The notes under the pieces are model-generated. The model was not told the DNA's origin. It was given only the letters and a program-made list of their open reading frames with translations, and searched no databases. Shown here one piece after another: positions 1-9,442 of a stretch of 64,000 nt of DNA (position 1 is its first letter; every line of letters begins with the position of its first letter). The translations under genes were made by a program, and so were the position numbers. Source of the DNA: Afipia sp. OHSU_II-C1 (GTDB taxonomy: Bacteria > Pseudomonadota > Alphaproteobacteria > Rhizobiales > Xanthobacteraceae); NCBI RefSeq assembly GCF_000497575.1, contig NZ_APJI01000006.1, forward strand, positions 186,001 through 250,000. Direction: 5' to 3'.

Positions 1-1
1 C

Positions 2-844
2 AGGGTCGCGCTCGATCAGGCCAAGGCCGATGTCGCTGCCGCGGATGCTGCGGTGGAAAGCAAGCGCGCGCAGCTCGACGTGCAGCAGGCGGTGATCGAC
101 GCGGCAGAAGCGACGCTCAATGTCGACATCGCGGCGCGGACCTTCACCGCTCAGGAAAACAAGCGATACAGCGATCTCGCGGCAACAGGCTTTGGCAGCG
201 TGCAGAATGCACAGAGCGCGCAGGCCCGGGACGGCACAGCCATTGCGACCATCGCGCGTGACAAGGCGAACCTGACCTCGGCACAAAAGCAGGTCGAACT
301 GCTCAAGGCCGAACTCGCGCAGGCGATTGCAGCCAATGCACGCGCCAAGGCGCAACAGCGGCAGGCCGAACTCAACCTGTCCTATACAACGATCACCGCT
401 CCGATCAGCGGCGTCGTCGGCAATCGGACCCTTCGTGTCGGACAGTTCGTGCAGGCCGGCACGCAACTGATGTCGCTGGTACCTTCGCACGGCGCTTACA
501 TCATCGCGAACTACAAGGAAACGCAGCTCGGCAATGTGCAAGCCGGCCAGCCGGTCGACGTCGAAATCGACATGTTCCCCGGCAAGGCTGTGCATGGCCA
601 TGTCGACAGCCTCGCTCCGGCCAGCGGCCAAGAATTCGCACTGCTGCCGCCGGACAACGCCACCGGCAACTTCACCAAGATCGTGCAGCGGATCCCTGTG
701 AAGATCGTCCTCGACAGCGTCGATGTCGACCTGAGGCCCGGCATGTCGGTGATCCCGAGCATCCAGACCAAGGCCACGATCGAGGCCGGCCTGAAGCCCG
801 CGACCCGTCAGTCCGCCAAGTCAGAGCTGGTTTTGAACAGGTGA
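2..844 (+). CDS. HlyD/EmrA-type efflux periplasmic adaptor (5' truncated by window)
   Basis: Membrane-fusion (adaptor) subunit of a drug efflux pump, working in the periplasm with the inner-membrane transporter encoded next door. The reading frame is open to the first bases of the window, so the true start and the N-terminal membrane anchor lie outside. What is visible is an Ala/Gln-rich alpha-hairpin coiled coil, then a lipoyl-like half with the typical APISGVV segment followed by GQFVQAGTQL, and a beta-barrel domain containing the usual MFPGKAVHGHV stretch. The stop is only 4 bp before the ATG of the DHA2-family transporter, so the two are co-transcribed. The exact substrate is not readable from sequence. 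Confidence 0.9.
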   Translation, partial: RVALDQAKADVAAADAAVESKRAQLDVQQAVIDAAEATLNVDIAARTFTAQENKRYSDLAATGFGSVQNAQSAQARDGTAIATIARDKANLTSAQKQVELLKAELAQAIAANARAKAQQRQAELNLSYTTITAPISGVVGNRTLRVGQFVQAGTQLMSLVPSHGAYIIANYKETQLGNVQAGQPVDVEIDMFPGKAVHGHVDSLAPASGQEFALLPPDNATGNFTKIVQRIPVKIVLDSVDVDLRPGMSVIPSIQTKATIEAGLKPATRQSAKSELVLNR

Positions 845-848
845 CGTC

Positions 849-2459
849 ATGTCCAGCCTCACCCCCTCCGGCTCTGCGCCCCAAGCAACTCCCGCACCGG
901 CTGTCCTAGCCGAACGGGCCAGCGCCACCGTTTGGGTTGCCATCCTCGCCGCCATGATCGGCGCGTTCATGGCGATTCTCAATATCCAGATCACGAATGC
1001 CTCGCTGCTGAATATCGAAGGCGGCATCGGCACCGGCGTCGATAACGGATCATGGATCTCGACGTCCTATCTGATCGGCGAGATCGTCGTGATCCCGCTC
1101 ACCGACTATCTCAGCCGCGTATTCTCCTTCCGCAACATCATGCTGGGTTTTGCCAGCCTGTTTGCGGTTTTCTCCGTGGCCTGTGCGTTCGCCACCGACC
1201 TGCCGACGATGATCGCGTTTCGCGCGTTTCAAGGCTTCTTCGGCGGCGTGCTGATTCCCATGGCCTTCACGCTCGTGTTCACCAGGCTGCCGAAGGGACA
1301 GCAGCCGATCGGCCTTGCGATGTTCTCGCTCGCGGTAACCTTTGCACCGGCGATCGGCCCCACCATCGGCGGCTATCTCACCGAGAACTACGGCTGGCAA
1401 ACCATCTTCTTCGTCAATGTCATCCCCACAGCGGTGATGGTGACGACGCTGTATCTCACGCTCGAACCGCAGCCGATGAATCTCGGACTGCTGCGCGAAG
1501 GCGACTGGTTCGGCATTGTCACCATGGCCGTCGGCCTCTCGGCGCTGCAATCGGTACTGGAAGAAGGCAACAAGGACGACTGGTTCGGCTCGCCCTTCAT
1601 CGTCAAGCTGGCCGTTGTAGCCGCCGTCAGCCTGTCGCTGTTCGTCGCCAACGAATTGCTGGTGGAAAAGCCGCTCATCCGTCTGCGCCTGCTCAAGATC
1701 CGCAGCTTCGGGCTTGGCACACTTGCCGCGGTCTTCATCGGCTTCGCGCTGTTCGGTTCGATCTATCTGTTGCCGGCCTATCTCGGCCAGGTACAGCGTT
1801 ACAACGCAGAGCAGATCGGCACGGTGCTAGCATGGACCGGATTGCCGCAACTGCTGCTCATTCCGCTGGTGCCGAAGCTGATGCAGCGCTACGACATCCG
1901 CTTCATCGCCTTTGCCGGCACCGCCATCTTCGCCGCGAGTTCTTTCATGAACACGGCGATGTCGCTGGACTATTCGGGCGATCAGCTCTTCGGACCGAAC
2001 GTCGTTCGCGCCGTCGGTCAGGCACTGCTGCTGACGCCACTCAGCGCGATTTCGCTGGGAAGCGTGGCGCCGCAGGATGCGCCCGCGGCTTCCGGCATTG
2101 CCAACATGATGCGCAATCTCGGCGGCGCGGTCGGCACCGCAATGCTTTCGACCATCGTCACCAAGCGCGAGCAGTTTCACTCCAACATTATCGGCCAGTC
2201 CGTCGATCTCGGCCGTGAGGAGGTTCGCCAGCGGATCGCAACGATGACCGACTATTTCATGGCGCACGGCATGACCGATCCCGCCGGTGCGCGCCATCAG
2301 GCGATCATCGCGCTCGGCAAGACCGTCAAGCAGCAGGCGCTGATCATGGGCTTCAGCGACACATTCGCCGTTGTCGGCCTGGTGCTGGTGCTGGCCGGAA
2401 TCGCTCTTCTCCTGACTGGCAAGCCGAAGGGCGCCGCTGCCGCCGGCGGGGCTCATTGA
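849..2459 (+). CDS. DHA2-family (EmrB/QacA-like) MFS efflux permease
   Basis: A 536-aa inner-membrane proton-driven drug exporter with about 14 hydrophobic segments, the size normal for the 14-TM DHA2 family. The family motif C region is clear (AIGPTIGGYLTENYGWQ), and the N-terminus shows the usual NIQITNASLLNIEGG segment after the first helix. It starts 4 bp after the adaptor gene and forms an EmrAB-like pair, which needs an outer-membrane TolC-type channel not present in the window. The long region between helices 13 and 14 (VTKREQFHSNII to LIMGF) is typical. Substrates cannot be deduced; hydrophobic antimicrobials or plant phenolics are usual for the family. Confidence 0.93.
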   Translation: MSSLTPSGSAPQATPAPAVLAERASATVWVAILAAMIGAFMAILNIQITNASLLNIEGGIGTGVDNGSWISTSYLIGEIVVIPLTDYLSRVFSFRNIMLGFASLFAVFSVACAFATDLPTMIAFRAFQGFFGGVLIPMAFTLVFTRLPKGQQPIGLAMFSLAVTFAPAIGPTIGGYLTENYGWQTIFFVNVIPTAVMVTTLYLTLEPQPMNLGLLREGDWFGIVTMAVGLSALQSVLEEGNKDDWFGSPFIVKLAVVAAVSLSLFVANELLVEKPLIRLRLLKIRSFGLGTLAAVFIGFALFGSIYLLPAYLGQVQRYNAEQIGTVLAWTGLPQLLLIPLVPKLMQRYDIRFIAFAGTAIFAASSFMNTAMSLDYSGDQLFGPNVVRAVGQALLLTPLSAISLGSVAPQDAPAASGIANMMRNLGGAVGTAMLSTIVTKREQFHSNIIGQSVDLGREEVRQRIATMTDYFMAHGMTDPAGARHQAIIALGKTVKQQALIMGFSDTFAVVGLVLVLAGIALLLTGKPKGAAAAGGAH

Positions 2460-2513
2460 GGCTGACTGTAATCCTGAAAGTGATCCATCCAACCAGGTAA
2501 CACGGAGCATACA

Positions 2514-2999
2514 ATGTCCACGATCCATCTCCATCGCACCACCCGTTTGACGCCCGAGCAGTATGTCGCTGGCCTGACCGATTTCGGACCGGGCCGCTCG
2601 AAGCTCTTTGGCAACAGCGCCGACGCGTATCTCAAGGTTCATCATCATGGACGCACCACAGCCGACGTTACCGAAGGTTCAGGCGGTGTCTGGGAACGCC
2701 TGCACTATGACTGGTCCGACCCCAACCGCGCGGTCCTGGTAACGACCGACTCCAACGTCTGGGGCGGCGCATCCGGTCATACCTATACCTTCACACGCCG
2801 CATCGACGGCGCGACCGACATCGACGTTGTGGTCGTCCGCCAGGGCAAGAACCTCAAAGGCCACCTGCTCGGCTTCGTGCTCGGAACCATCGGAAAGCGC
2901 GTCCTGAGCACCGCGTTTGAAAATTCCGTCAAGGCGATCGAAGAGAGAGATCATGCCGATAGGCTACTCGACAGGGCTCATTCAAACGTTGATGCATAA
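2514..2999 (+). CDS. Conserved hypothetical protein, possible START/SRPBCC-like fold
   Basis: A 161-aa soluble protein with no signal peptide. The ATG is preceded by a GGAG at a good distance. The repeated hydrophobic/charged beta-strand pattern and the phrase WERLHYDWSDPNRAVLVTTDSNVWGGASGH resemble small polyketide-cyclase/SRPBCC-like proteins, with a C-terminal amphipathic helix (GKRVLSTAFENSVKAIE). This is only fold-level resemblance. It lies 54 bp after the efflux permease on the same strand and may be co-transcribed. The last dozen residues (after AIEERDHA) look unlike the rest and the gene ends close to the island boundary, so the C-terminus may have been altered. Confidence 0.65.
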   Translation: MSTIHLHRTTRLTPEQYVAGLTDFGPGRSKLFGNSADAYLKVHHHGRTTADVTEGSGGVWERLHYDWSDPNRAVLVTTDSNVWGGASGHTYTFTRRIDGATDIDVVVVRQGKNLKGHLLGFVLGTIGKRVLSTAFENSVKAIEERDHADRLLDRAHSNVDA

Positions 3000-3055
3000 G
3001 GAATCGCAGTCGCATCAACACATCACGATGCTGAAGCAAATGGTTGGAAGGCCGC

Positions 3056-3178
3056 GTGAACGAACTGGAAGGGGCAATGTCGAAAAAGGACGCGATCATT
3101 GCGGCACAGGCTGCTGAACTCGAAGCAGCCACGGTCGTATTGCGGGAGAACGGTCTCGCGCAAAATCTCGGAATCTGA
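3056..3178 (+). pseudogene. Short coiled-coil remnant
   Basis: A GTG-initiated 40-codon frame whose product is a clear heptad-like helix (NELEGAMSKKDAIIAAQAAELEA). It has no obvious ribosome binding site, and the frame directly upstream closes after a few codons. The composition resembles N-terminal coiled coils of transposase-associated or cell-division accessory proteins, but the piece is too short to assign. It sits in the roughly 280-bp gap between the last core gene and the probable left end of the integrated element, so a decayed gene is the simplest reading. Confidence 0.3.
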
Positions 3179-3204
3179 CGGGCAAGAATTTGCCATGTAT
3201 CCGC

Positions 3205-3225
3205 GGATGTATCAGTGATACATCC
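3205..3225. repeat. 21-bp perfect palindrome near island left edge
   Basis: Perfect inverted repeat with 10-bp arms (GGATGTATCA / TGATACATCC) around one central G. A second, shorter palindrome (ATCCGCGGAT) overlaps its left side. There is no T-run, so a protein-binding operator is more likely than a terminator. It lies 56 bp outside the putative left attachment core. Confidence 0.6.
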
Positions 3226-3281
3226 CTCGTTCCGCAACAACGATTAGCTAATTGTATGATTTCAAGGAGTTATGCGGGAAT

Positions 3282-3293
3282 TGGTAGCGAGAG
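3282..3293. repeat. Putative left attachment core (copy of tRNA-Met 3' end)
   Basis: The 12 bases TGGTAGCGAGAG are identical and in the same orientation to positions 19614-19625, the last 12 bases of the tRNA-Met gene including CCA. The next bases diverge. A 12-mer match at exactly the place expected for the far end of a tRNA-borne element is unlikely by chance (well under 0.1 expected in a window this size). Confidence 0.7.
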
Positions 3294-3576
3294 GCCGATT
3301 CACCCGTTCCCCCCCTCACTCGATGGCCCGGTCTTTAGGCTTTTCCGGGCTAGAACGGCCGCTTAACCGAAGCGGCGCCCATTTGCTCCGACAACCGGCT
3401 GAGGCCCGAATTCAGTTTAGGCCGCCTAGGCGACACATCGCGGCGGCTTGGAGCCCTATGGCCTGCGAATCCTCGGGGCCGACCGGGTATATGGCTGAAC
3501 TTCTCACGGGAATCCTATACCTATCGCACAGGCGGTCCGATCGATGGTCGTGTCGCCCACATAGGGGGTGTGCTAG

Positions 3577-6500
3577 TTGACTGATTCTGCGCTGTTTATA
3601 TCCGGATCGTTGTTCACGACCGCCTATCTCGTCGATGCGATCAAGTCTACCGAGGCTTACCGTAGGGTCGATGTGGCAGGACTACGTGCGCGACTTGATG
3701 AGGTCGCAGCAGCATTTCCGCAGAATCACAAGACGAATGAAAGCCAGACCGAAGACGATTTCATTTGGCCGGTGCTGGCGTCGCTTGGGTGGGCAGATTT
3801 TCTTCGTCAACAAAACCTCACCGTGACAGGGCGCGATGACGTGCCGGACGGTCTGCTTTTCGGAGACGCGGCAGCGAAAGCCGCAGCCAATTCGCAGGCC
3901 GATCAGTGGCGGCGCTACGCTTACGGGCTTGCGGTCATCGAGAGCAAGCGCTGGGCGCGCCCGCTGGATCGGGCGTCGGGGCGTGATGAAATCACCGCGC
4001 CTTCCACCCAGATGTTGCGCTATCTGCGCAGGCTCGATGACTTAACCGGGGGCGCGCTACGTTGGGGAATTCTCACCAACGGCCCGCGCTGGCGTCTCTA
4101 TTGGGCCGGGGCACGTTCAATTTCTGAAGAGTTTCTGGAAATCGATCTCAGTCGCGTGCTTGGGCTCGACGGCGGCGACCTGTTCGCCGATAGGGCCACC
4201 CGCGACCACTGGCTGCGGGTCTTCGCGGTCATGTTCGGGCGCGAAGGATTTCTGCGCGACGACGCAGGCCAACAGTCGTTTCATGATCGCGCCCGCGCCG
4301 AAGCCGCTTTTTACGAAGAGCGCGTTGCCGCCAGCCTATCAAAACTGGTGTTCGAATCGGTTTTCCCGAGCCTTGCTATTGCCATCGCCGGCGCCGCACC
4401 GGACGCGCCTCTGACCGACGTTCGCGATGCCGCCTTGGTGCTACTCTATCGTTTGCTCTTCCTGCTGTACGCGGAGGACCGCGATCTCTTACCGGTCAGC
4501 GACACCCGTTATGACGATTATGCGCTACGCCCCTTGCGACTGGATGTCGGCAGGCGCGTGACCGATGGCGATCCATTCTCCACATCCGCAGCGCGCATTT
4601 GGTCGCATATATCCGATCTGTCGCGTATGATCGACAGAGGCGACAGTTCAGTCGGCATTCCGCCATATAACGGCGGCCTGTTTGCCGCAGGCGAAACGCC
4701 ATTGCTCACAGCCGCTCGAGTTCCGGACAGCGTGATGGCACCGGCGCTCGATGCCTTGTCATACGAACGATCATCCGGAGAGCGCCGTTATATCAATTAT
4801 CGTGATCTGTCGGTCCAGCAACTGGGGTCGATCTATGAACGGCTGCTCGAATTCGAAATCGTTCGGGATGCTGCCGGTGCACTGACCATCCGGCCCAATC
4901 TATCCGCTCGCAAAAATACGGGCAGCTACTACACCCCTGATGAACTGGTTCGACTTATCCTCGACGAAACTCTTGAACCGTTGATCACCGAGCCGCGGCA
5001 AACGTTCCGTGCAGCGCTCACCTCGCTCAATCCAAAGGAAACGGAAGAATATCAGCGGCGGGTGCTGCGCGATGCCGACCCGGCCAACGCGATTCTTTCA
5101 CTCAGGATTTGCGATCCAGCAATGGGATCGGGCCATTTCCTTGTCAGCCTGGTCGACAAGCTGGCCGACCAAGTGCTCGACGCCATGGCGGAAGCCGCCG
5201 CGCTCGGTGCCGAATTGCACTATACCTCGCCGCTCGCAGACAAGATCGAAGACATTCGCGCCACCATCCTCAAAAACGCGCGCGCCGCGAAGTGGACAAT
5301 CGACGAAGAACAACTCGATGATCGCCACATCGTCCGTCGTATGGTCCTCAAGCGCTGCGTCTATGGCGTGGATAAGAATCCGATGGCGGTTGAACTCGCC
5401 AAGGTAGCGCTGTGGTTGCACACCTTCACCGTCGGCGCTCCGCTTTCATTCATCGACCACCATCTTCATACTGGTGACAGCTTGTTCGGTCTGTGGGTGC
5501 GTGACGCCATCGATAAGGCCGCCTTGGGCGGGGAGCTTTTTTACAATGAGGCGCTCCGCAATGCGCAGCGATCCGCCGAAGCGATGAAAACCATTGAGGC
5601 GCTCACTGATGTCGAGATCGCCGAGGCGCATCGGTCAGCAGCGATGTATGCCGACGTGGAATTGATGACCGGCGAACTCGATGGGTTCGTCAGCTTCATT
5701 CATGCGCTCGACTGGCTCGCCCTGAAAGCCAAGGAGGAGAAGGCGCTCGTCCGCCTCTGGCTCGACGGACGGTTTGGCGATCCCATTCCCATCGCGCGTG
5801 GCAGGAAAGCTCCCGAAGCCGGGATGGCAAAGCCGGAGGAAGTCGCGGCGTTCACCGTGATCTGGGAGCGGGCACGCGCGCTGATCGCCGAGGAACGCTT
5901 CCTGAACTGGCAGATCAGCTTTCCCGGCGTATGGGACAACTGGTCGAGCAAGGGCCGCGACGGCGGGTTCGATGCCGTCGTAGGCAATCCGCCGTGGGAC
6001 CGGATCAAGCTTCAACAGGTCGAATGGTTCGCCGCGCGACGACCTGAAATCGCGTTAGCACCCAGGGCGACAGACCGAAACAAGATGATCGCTAAGCTCA
6101 AGAGTGGCGGCGATCCGCTGTGGAACGATTTCGCTCACGCCGACGCGCGGGCGGCGGATACAGCGCGGATGGCTAGAAAGTCGGGCCACTATCCGTTGCT
6201 ATCCGGAGGCGACACCAACCTGAATTCGCTTTTCGTCGAGCGCGCCCATGCATTGGTAAAGCCCAACGGCATGGTCGGGTTGCTAATCCCTTCAGGCATT
6301 GCGTCGGATCAGAGTTCGTCGGCCTTTTTCCGGAAGGTAACAGGCGATAAGCAGGTGCATTGCATCATCGACTTCTTTAACCGCCGCTATGACGGCACCC
6401 TGTTCTTTCCCGATGTCTACTATCGCTTCAAGTTCTGCGCTTATGTCGCGGGCGGCCCCAACAGAAAGTTCGAAAGCGCTTCCTATGGATTCTTCATCCG

Positions 6501-7677
6501 TGATGTGGCCGAAATCGATGATCCGGACCGCGTTTTCCCCGTCACGGCTGACGAGATCGGCCGGATCAATCCTAACAGCGGAACCGCACCCATTTTCCGC
6601 TCGCGCCGCGACAAGGAAATAACTTCGGCAATCTATGCCCGCCTGCCGGTCTTGGTGGATCGTGTATCAGGCGAAAACAAAGCCGTTTGGCCGGTTCGGT
6701 ATGTTCGAATGTTGGATATGGCGAACGACAGCGGACGATTTCGCACACGAAGTGAACTCGAAGGCGACGAAGGCGCGTGGTCTGTTGGCGGCAATCGTTT
6801 CCAGTCAGCGGCGGGGGACTGGGTGCCGCTCTACGAAGGCAAGATGGTGCAGGCGTTTGATCACCGAGCCTCGGATATCGTGCTAGCCGAAGCCAACATC
6901 TTTCGATCTGGGCAGGGAGCCGACTTGAGCGACGAAGATCATCGCGATCCGGAGCGGCAACCCACCCCCCGCTACTGGGTCCGGTCATCGGAAACAGGTT
7001 GGGATGCGCCGACCGATTGGTGTGTGTCGCTCAAGGACGTTACGTCAGTGACGAACGCGCGGACCACGATCAGCGCCATCATTCCACGTTTCGGTGCAGG
7101 CCATACGTTGCCGGTGTTGTTACCCGTCAAAGGCGATGGCGGACCCAGCTATGGAGAGTTTGCGCCGCTGGTGCTGGCCAATCTCAATTGCATCATTCTC
7201 GACTATCTGGCGCGGCAAAAGGTCCACGGCAATCATCTGGCGTGGTATCTTCTGGAGCAGCTCCCTGTCGTCCCGCCTACTGAATACGCCCGGATGTTCG
7301 GCCCCAAATCCGCCGCCGAAATCATCCGCGAAGCGGTGTTGGAATTGAGCTATACCGCTCACGATCTTGCCCCGTTCGCGCGTGACCTCGGCCATGTCGA
7401 TGCTGCTGGTGACGTGCGATCGCCCTTCGCCTGGGACCAAGATCGGCGTCTAGTGCTGCGAGCCAAGCTCGATGCCCTCTACTTCATCCTCTACGGCGTG
7501 TTCGATCCGGCCGATCCAGCGCAAAGCCGCGACGATATTTGTTACATCTATTCGACCTTCCCCATCGTCGAACGTGAAGAAACCGAGAAATGGGGCACCT
7601 ATCGCAGTCGCGACTTGTGCCTCGCATGGATCAACGCTCTCATGGCCGGGCGGCCCGAGGCGAATGTGGTGGGATAG
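3577..7677 (+). CDS. Type IIG-like restriction endonuclease-adenine methyltransferase fusion
   Basis: A 1366-aa single-chain restriction-modification protein. The N-terminal part carries a PD-(D/E)XK nuclease signature (VPDGLLF with D91, then VIESK with E122 and K124). The central Eco57I-type N6-adenine methylase has motif I DPAMGSGHFL at about residues 513-522 and motif IV NPPWD at about 804-808. The C-terminal 450 residues would be the target-recognition region. It starts with TTG; an AGGGGG ribosome site lies 9 bases upstream and no better start is present. It is transcribed toward the HerA gene, with only 16 bp between the two stops. Known relatives modify and cut at the same asymmetric site; a PglX-like methylase role is an alternative, but no other BREX gene is present. 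Confidence 0.88.
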   Translation: MTDSALFISGSLFTTAYLVDAIKSTEAYRRVDVAGLRARLDEVAAAFPQNHKTNESQTEDDFIWPVLASLGWADFLRQQNLTVTGRDDVPDGLLFGDAAAKAAANSQADQWRRYAYGLAVIESKRWARPLDRASGRDEITAPSTQMLRYLRRLDDLTGGALRWGILTNGPRWRLYWAGARSISEEFLEIDLSRVLGLDGGDLFADRATRDHWLRVFAVMFGREGFLRDDAGQQSFHDRARAEAAFYEERVAASLSKLVFESVFPSLAIAIAGAAPDAPLTDVRDAALVLLYRLLFLLYAEDRDLLPVSDTRYDDYALRPLRLDVGRRVTDGDPFSTSAARIWSHISDLSRMIDRGDSSVGIPPYNGGLFAAGETPLLTAARVPDSVMAPALDALSYERSSGERRYINYRDLSVQQLGSIYERLLEFEIVRDAAGALTIRPNLSARKNTGSYYTPDELVRLILDETLEPLITEPRQTFRAALTSLNPKETEEYQRRVLRDADPANAILSLRICDPAMGSGHFLVSLVDKLADQVLDAMAEAAALGAELHYTSPLADKIEDIRATILKNARAAKWTIDEEQLDDRHIVRRMVLKRCVYGVDKNPMAVELAKVALWLHTFTVGAPLSFIDHHLHTGDSLFGLWVRDAIDKAALGGELFYNEALRNAQRSAEAMKTIEALTDVEIAEAHRSAAMYADVELMTGELDGFVSFIHALDWLALKAKEEKALVRLWLDGRFGDPIPIARGRKAPEAGMAKPEEVAAFTVIWERARALIAEERFLNWQISFPGVWDNWSSKGRDGGFDAVVGNPPWDRIKLQQVEWFAARRPEIALAPRATDRNKMIAKLKSGGDPLWNDFAHADARAADTARMARKSGHYPLLSGGDTNLNSLFVERAHALVKPNGMVGLLIPSGIASDQSSSAFFRKVTGDKQVHCIIDFFNRRYDGTLFFPDVYYRFKFCAYVAGGPNRKFESASYGFFIRDVAEIDDPDRVFPVTADEIGRINPNSGTAPIFRSRRDKEITSAIYARLPVLVDRVSGENKAVWPVRYVRMLDMANDSGRFRTRSELEGDEGAWSVGGNRFQSAAGDWVPLYEGKMVQAFDHRASDIVLAEANIFRSGQGADLSDEDHRDPERQPTPRYWVRSSETGWDAPTDWCVSLKDVTSVTNARTTISAIIPRFGAGHTLPVLLPVKGDGGPSYGEFAPLVLANLNCIILDYLARQKVHGNHLAWYLLEQLPVVPPTEYARMFGPKSAAEIIREAVLELSYTAHDLAPFARDLGHVDAAGDVRSPFAWDQDRRLVLRAKLDALYFILYGVFDPADPAQSRDDICYIYSTFPIVEREETEKWGTYRSRDLCLAWINALMAGRPEANVVG

Positions 7678-7693
7678 CCTCGCCTGGAGGCGA

Positions 7694-9442
7694 TTAATTC
7701 TTCCGTGTTTGGCTGCGAAGGCATTCGACGGCAGCGGATATCGCAGCGTCATCGGGTTGTGCTGTTCCCCATTCTGACCAAAAATCACGGGTGGCGCTAT
7801 CCGGAGGGATCTTTGGAGCATCAAGTTTGATGCGAGAGGGCAGGAGCACGGCGTCTCCTAAAAGGAGAGCCTCGCCGGTATCCAGGAGCGGGAGAATACT
7901 CGTTAAACCCGCCAATGAGTCAGGCATTAGCCGCTTGATCACACTCTGGTCGGTTTCGTTGGTCAGGCGCAGAGCCAAAAAATTGTTACATTGGCTCAGA
8001 ATGGTTCGACTGACGTCCGACGGGCGCTGGCTGACAACCAACAGCGAAAAGCCATACTTCCGGCCTTCCTTAGCTATTCTTTCAAACGTTCCCAACGCTT
8101 GCCTTTGTACTGCATCAGCGTCATCGCGAACGGGCAAATATAGATGCGCTTCATCGCAAAGGAGTGTAACTGGAGTCCGCTTTTTGCTGCCCATCCAGAA
8201 TTGTACGTCATACAACAGACGCGCAAGAGTGCCGGTAACAACCGGAAGCACATCGGATGGGACCTCCGAAAAATCAATAATTTTGATGCCAGAGCCGCCG
8301 CCAGAATGAAGCAGCCTGACCACTTGCTGAGCCAGCCAATCGTACTTTGCGGAGCCTGACGGAGGAGAGAACATAAAGCCGTACCGCCGGTCGTCCAGCT
8401 TTGCCTCTAGGCGAGCAAGAAAACGCGTTAGCTTATCTTCCCATTCGCCTTTAACGGGCCCCGTCTTGCCAACACCCTTCGTGGTGTTGTCGGACGCAAG
8501 TAAACCGAGGAGACTTTTCAAGTCGTAAGGGATTGGAGAATCGACGGTAAAAGTCTTTTTGACATCGACTTTGCTCTCCGTGTCTAGCGTTTGACCTTTG
8601 AGATTCCTAACGTGCATCGTAAACCGAGACGCTTGGTTCGGAGCGTTTTGATCACTGCGATCAAGGATCATCGACAACATTTCGTCGCGATTTAAGAGCC
8701 AATACGGAAGAAAGAGCACATCGTTGGCGGGCTTCTCGAGGTCCCCCGGACCAGCAATACGAAACCGCTCCGCAAACCCGCCAGCGGACTTATCCGCGAG
8801 GGGTGCATATTCACCATGCATATCAAACACAATGATGTTGGGAAATTTGAGCTTTGCTGCTCGCTCAAGAATTAGCGCAACTGCCCAACTTTTGCCCGAA
8901 CCGGTGCTGCCTAGGATCGCGGCGTGACGTTGAAAAAACTTGTCGCCGCTTGCAATAGCGTCCGCCGATCGATCCGCGACAAACGCACCGAGCTTGAGCC
9001 GCTCGTCCTCTGCAAACCCAGCTCCAAGAATCCCCATAAACCTTTGTAGGTTGGGGCCCTCGATTACAAAACATTCACGGTCAATTTGAGGGAAGCTATC
9101 GGCGCCACGTTTAAACGTGTTAGCCTTGGCGCCCTCTATGGTTCTGAAGGTGCCGATCAACACCCCTTGCAACACGTCGGTAGGAACCGTAGCCAGGAAG
9201 ACTCCATCATCCCCATGGTCGGTCGCTGGCGGCAATTCATCCCTTGTGCTGCGCGTTACCCGCTCCGTCATTGCTATCAGATATTCTCGCTCCGTCGCGC
9301 CACGAATCGCAATCAATTGACCGATCCCGATGCGCGTGAGCAGCAGCGAGTTGGCGACATCGACAGCGACGTGACTTGTATCGACGGATGCAACTCTTCC
9401 AAGTTTATCTTGATCGGAAAATTGAAGCGCAGCTTCGGTCAT
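7694..9442 (-). CDS. HerA-family (DUF87) hexameric ATPase/translocase
   Basis: A 582-aa protein with an N-terminal HAS-barrel-like region, Walker A GSTGSGKS at residues 178-185, FDMHGEY just after, Walker B LLCDEAH at about 427-433, and the family's C-terminal SQRPSDVS and LRLTNETDQ segments. HerA proteins form hexameric ring translocases on DNA. The start chosen is the ATG that overlaps the SIR2 stop as ATGA; a start 13 codons further upstream would run deep into SIR2. Tight coupling with SIR2 points to a two-subunit complex, as in described SIR2-HerA antiphage systems where HerA assembles with and controls the NAD-consuming SIR2 partner. Confidence 0.93.
   Translation of the reverse strand: MTEAALQFSDQDKLGRVASVDTSHVAVDVANSLLLTRIGIGQLIAIRGATEREYLIAMTERVTRSTRDELPPATDHGDDGVFLATVPTDVLQGVLIGTFRTIEGAKANTFKRGADSFPQIDRECFVIEGPNLQRFMGILGAGFAEDERLKLGAFVADRSADAIASGDKFFQRHAAILGSTGSGKSWAVALILERAAKLKFPNIIVFDMHGEYAPLADKSAGGFAERFRIAGPGDLEKPANDVLFLPYWLLNRDEMLSMILDRSDQNAPNQASRFTMHVRNLKGQTLDTESKVDVKKTFTVDSPIPYDLKSLLGLLASDNTTKGVGKTGPVKGEWEDKLTRFLARLEAKLDDRRYGFMFSPPSGSAKYDWLAQQVVRLLHSGGGSGIKIIDFSEVPSDVLPVVTGTLARLLYDVQFWMGSKKRTPVTLLCDEAHLYLPVRDDADAVQRQALGTFERIAKEGRKYGFSLLVVSQRPSDVSRTILSQCNNFLALRLTNETDQSVIKRLMPDSLAGLTSILPLLDTGEALLLGDAVLLPSRIKLDAPKIPPDSATRDFWSEWGTAQPDDAAISAAVECLRSQTRKN

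Noticed and set aside
3272-3580. 102-codon plus-strand frame before the R-M gene
   Set aside because: Arg/Pro/Ser-rich chance opening that begins inside the putative attachment site and has no ribosome site; it resembles no known protein.
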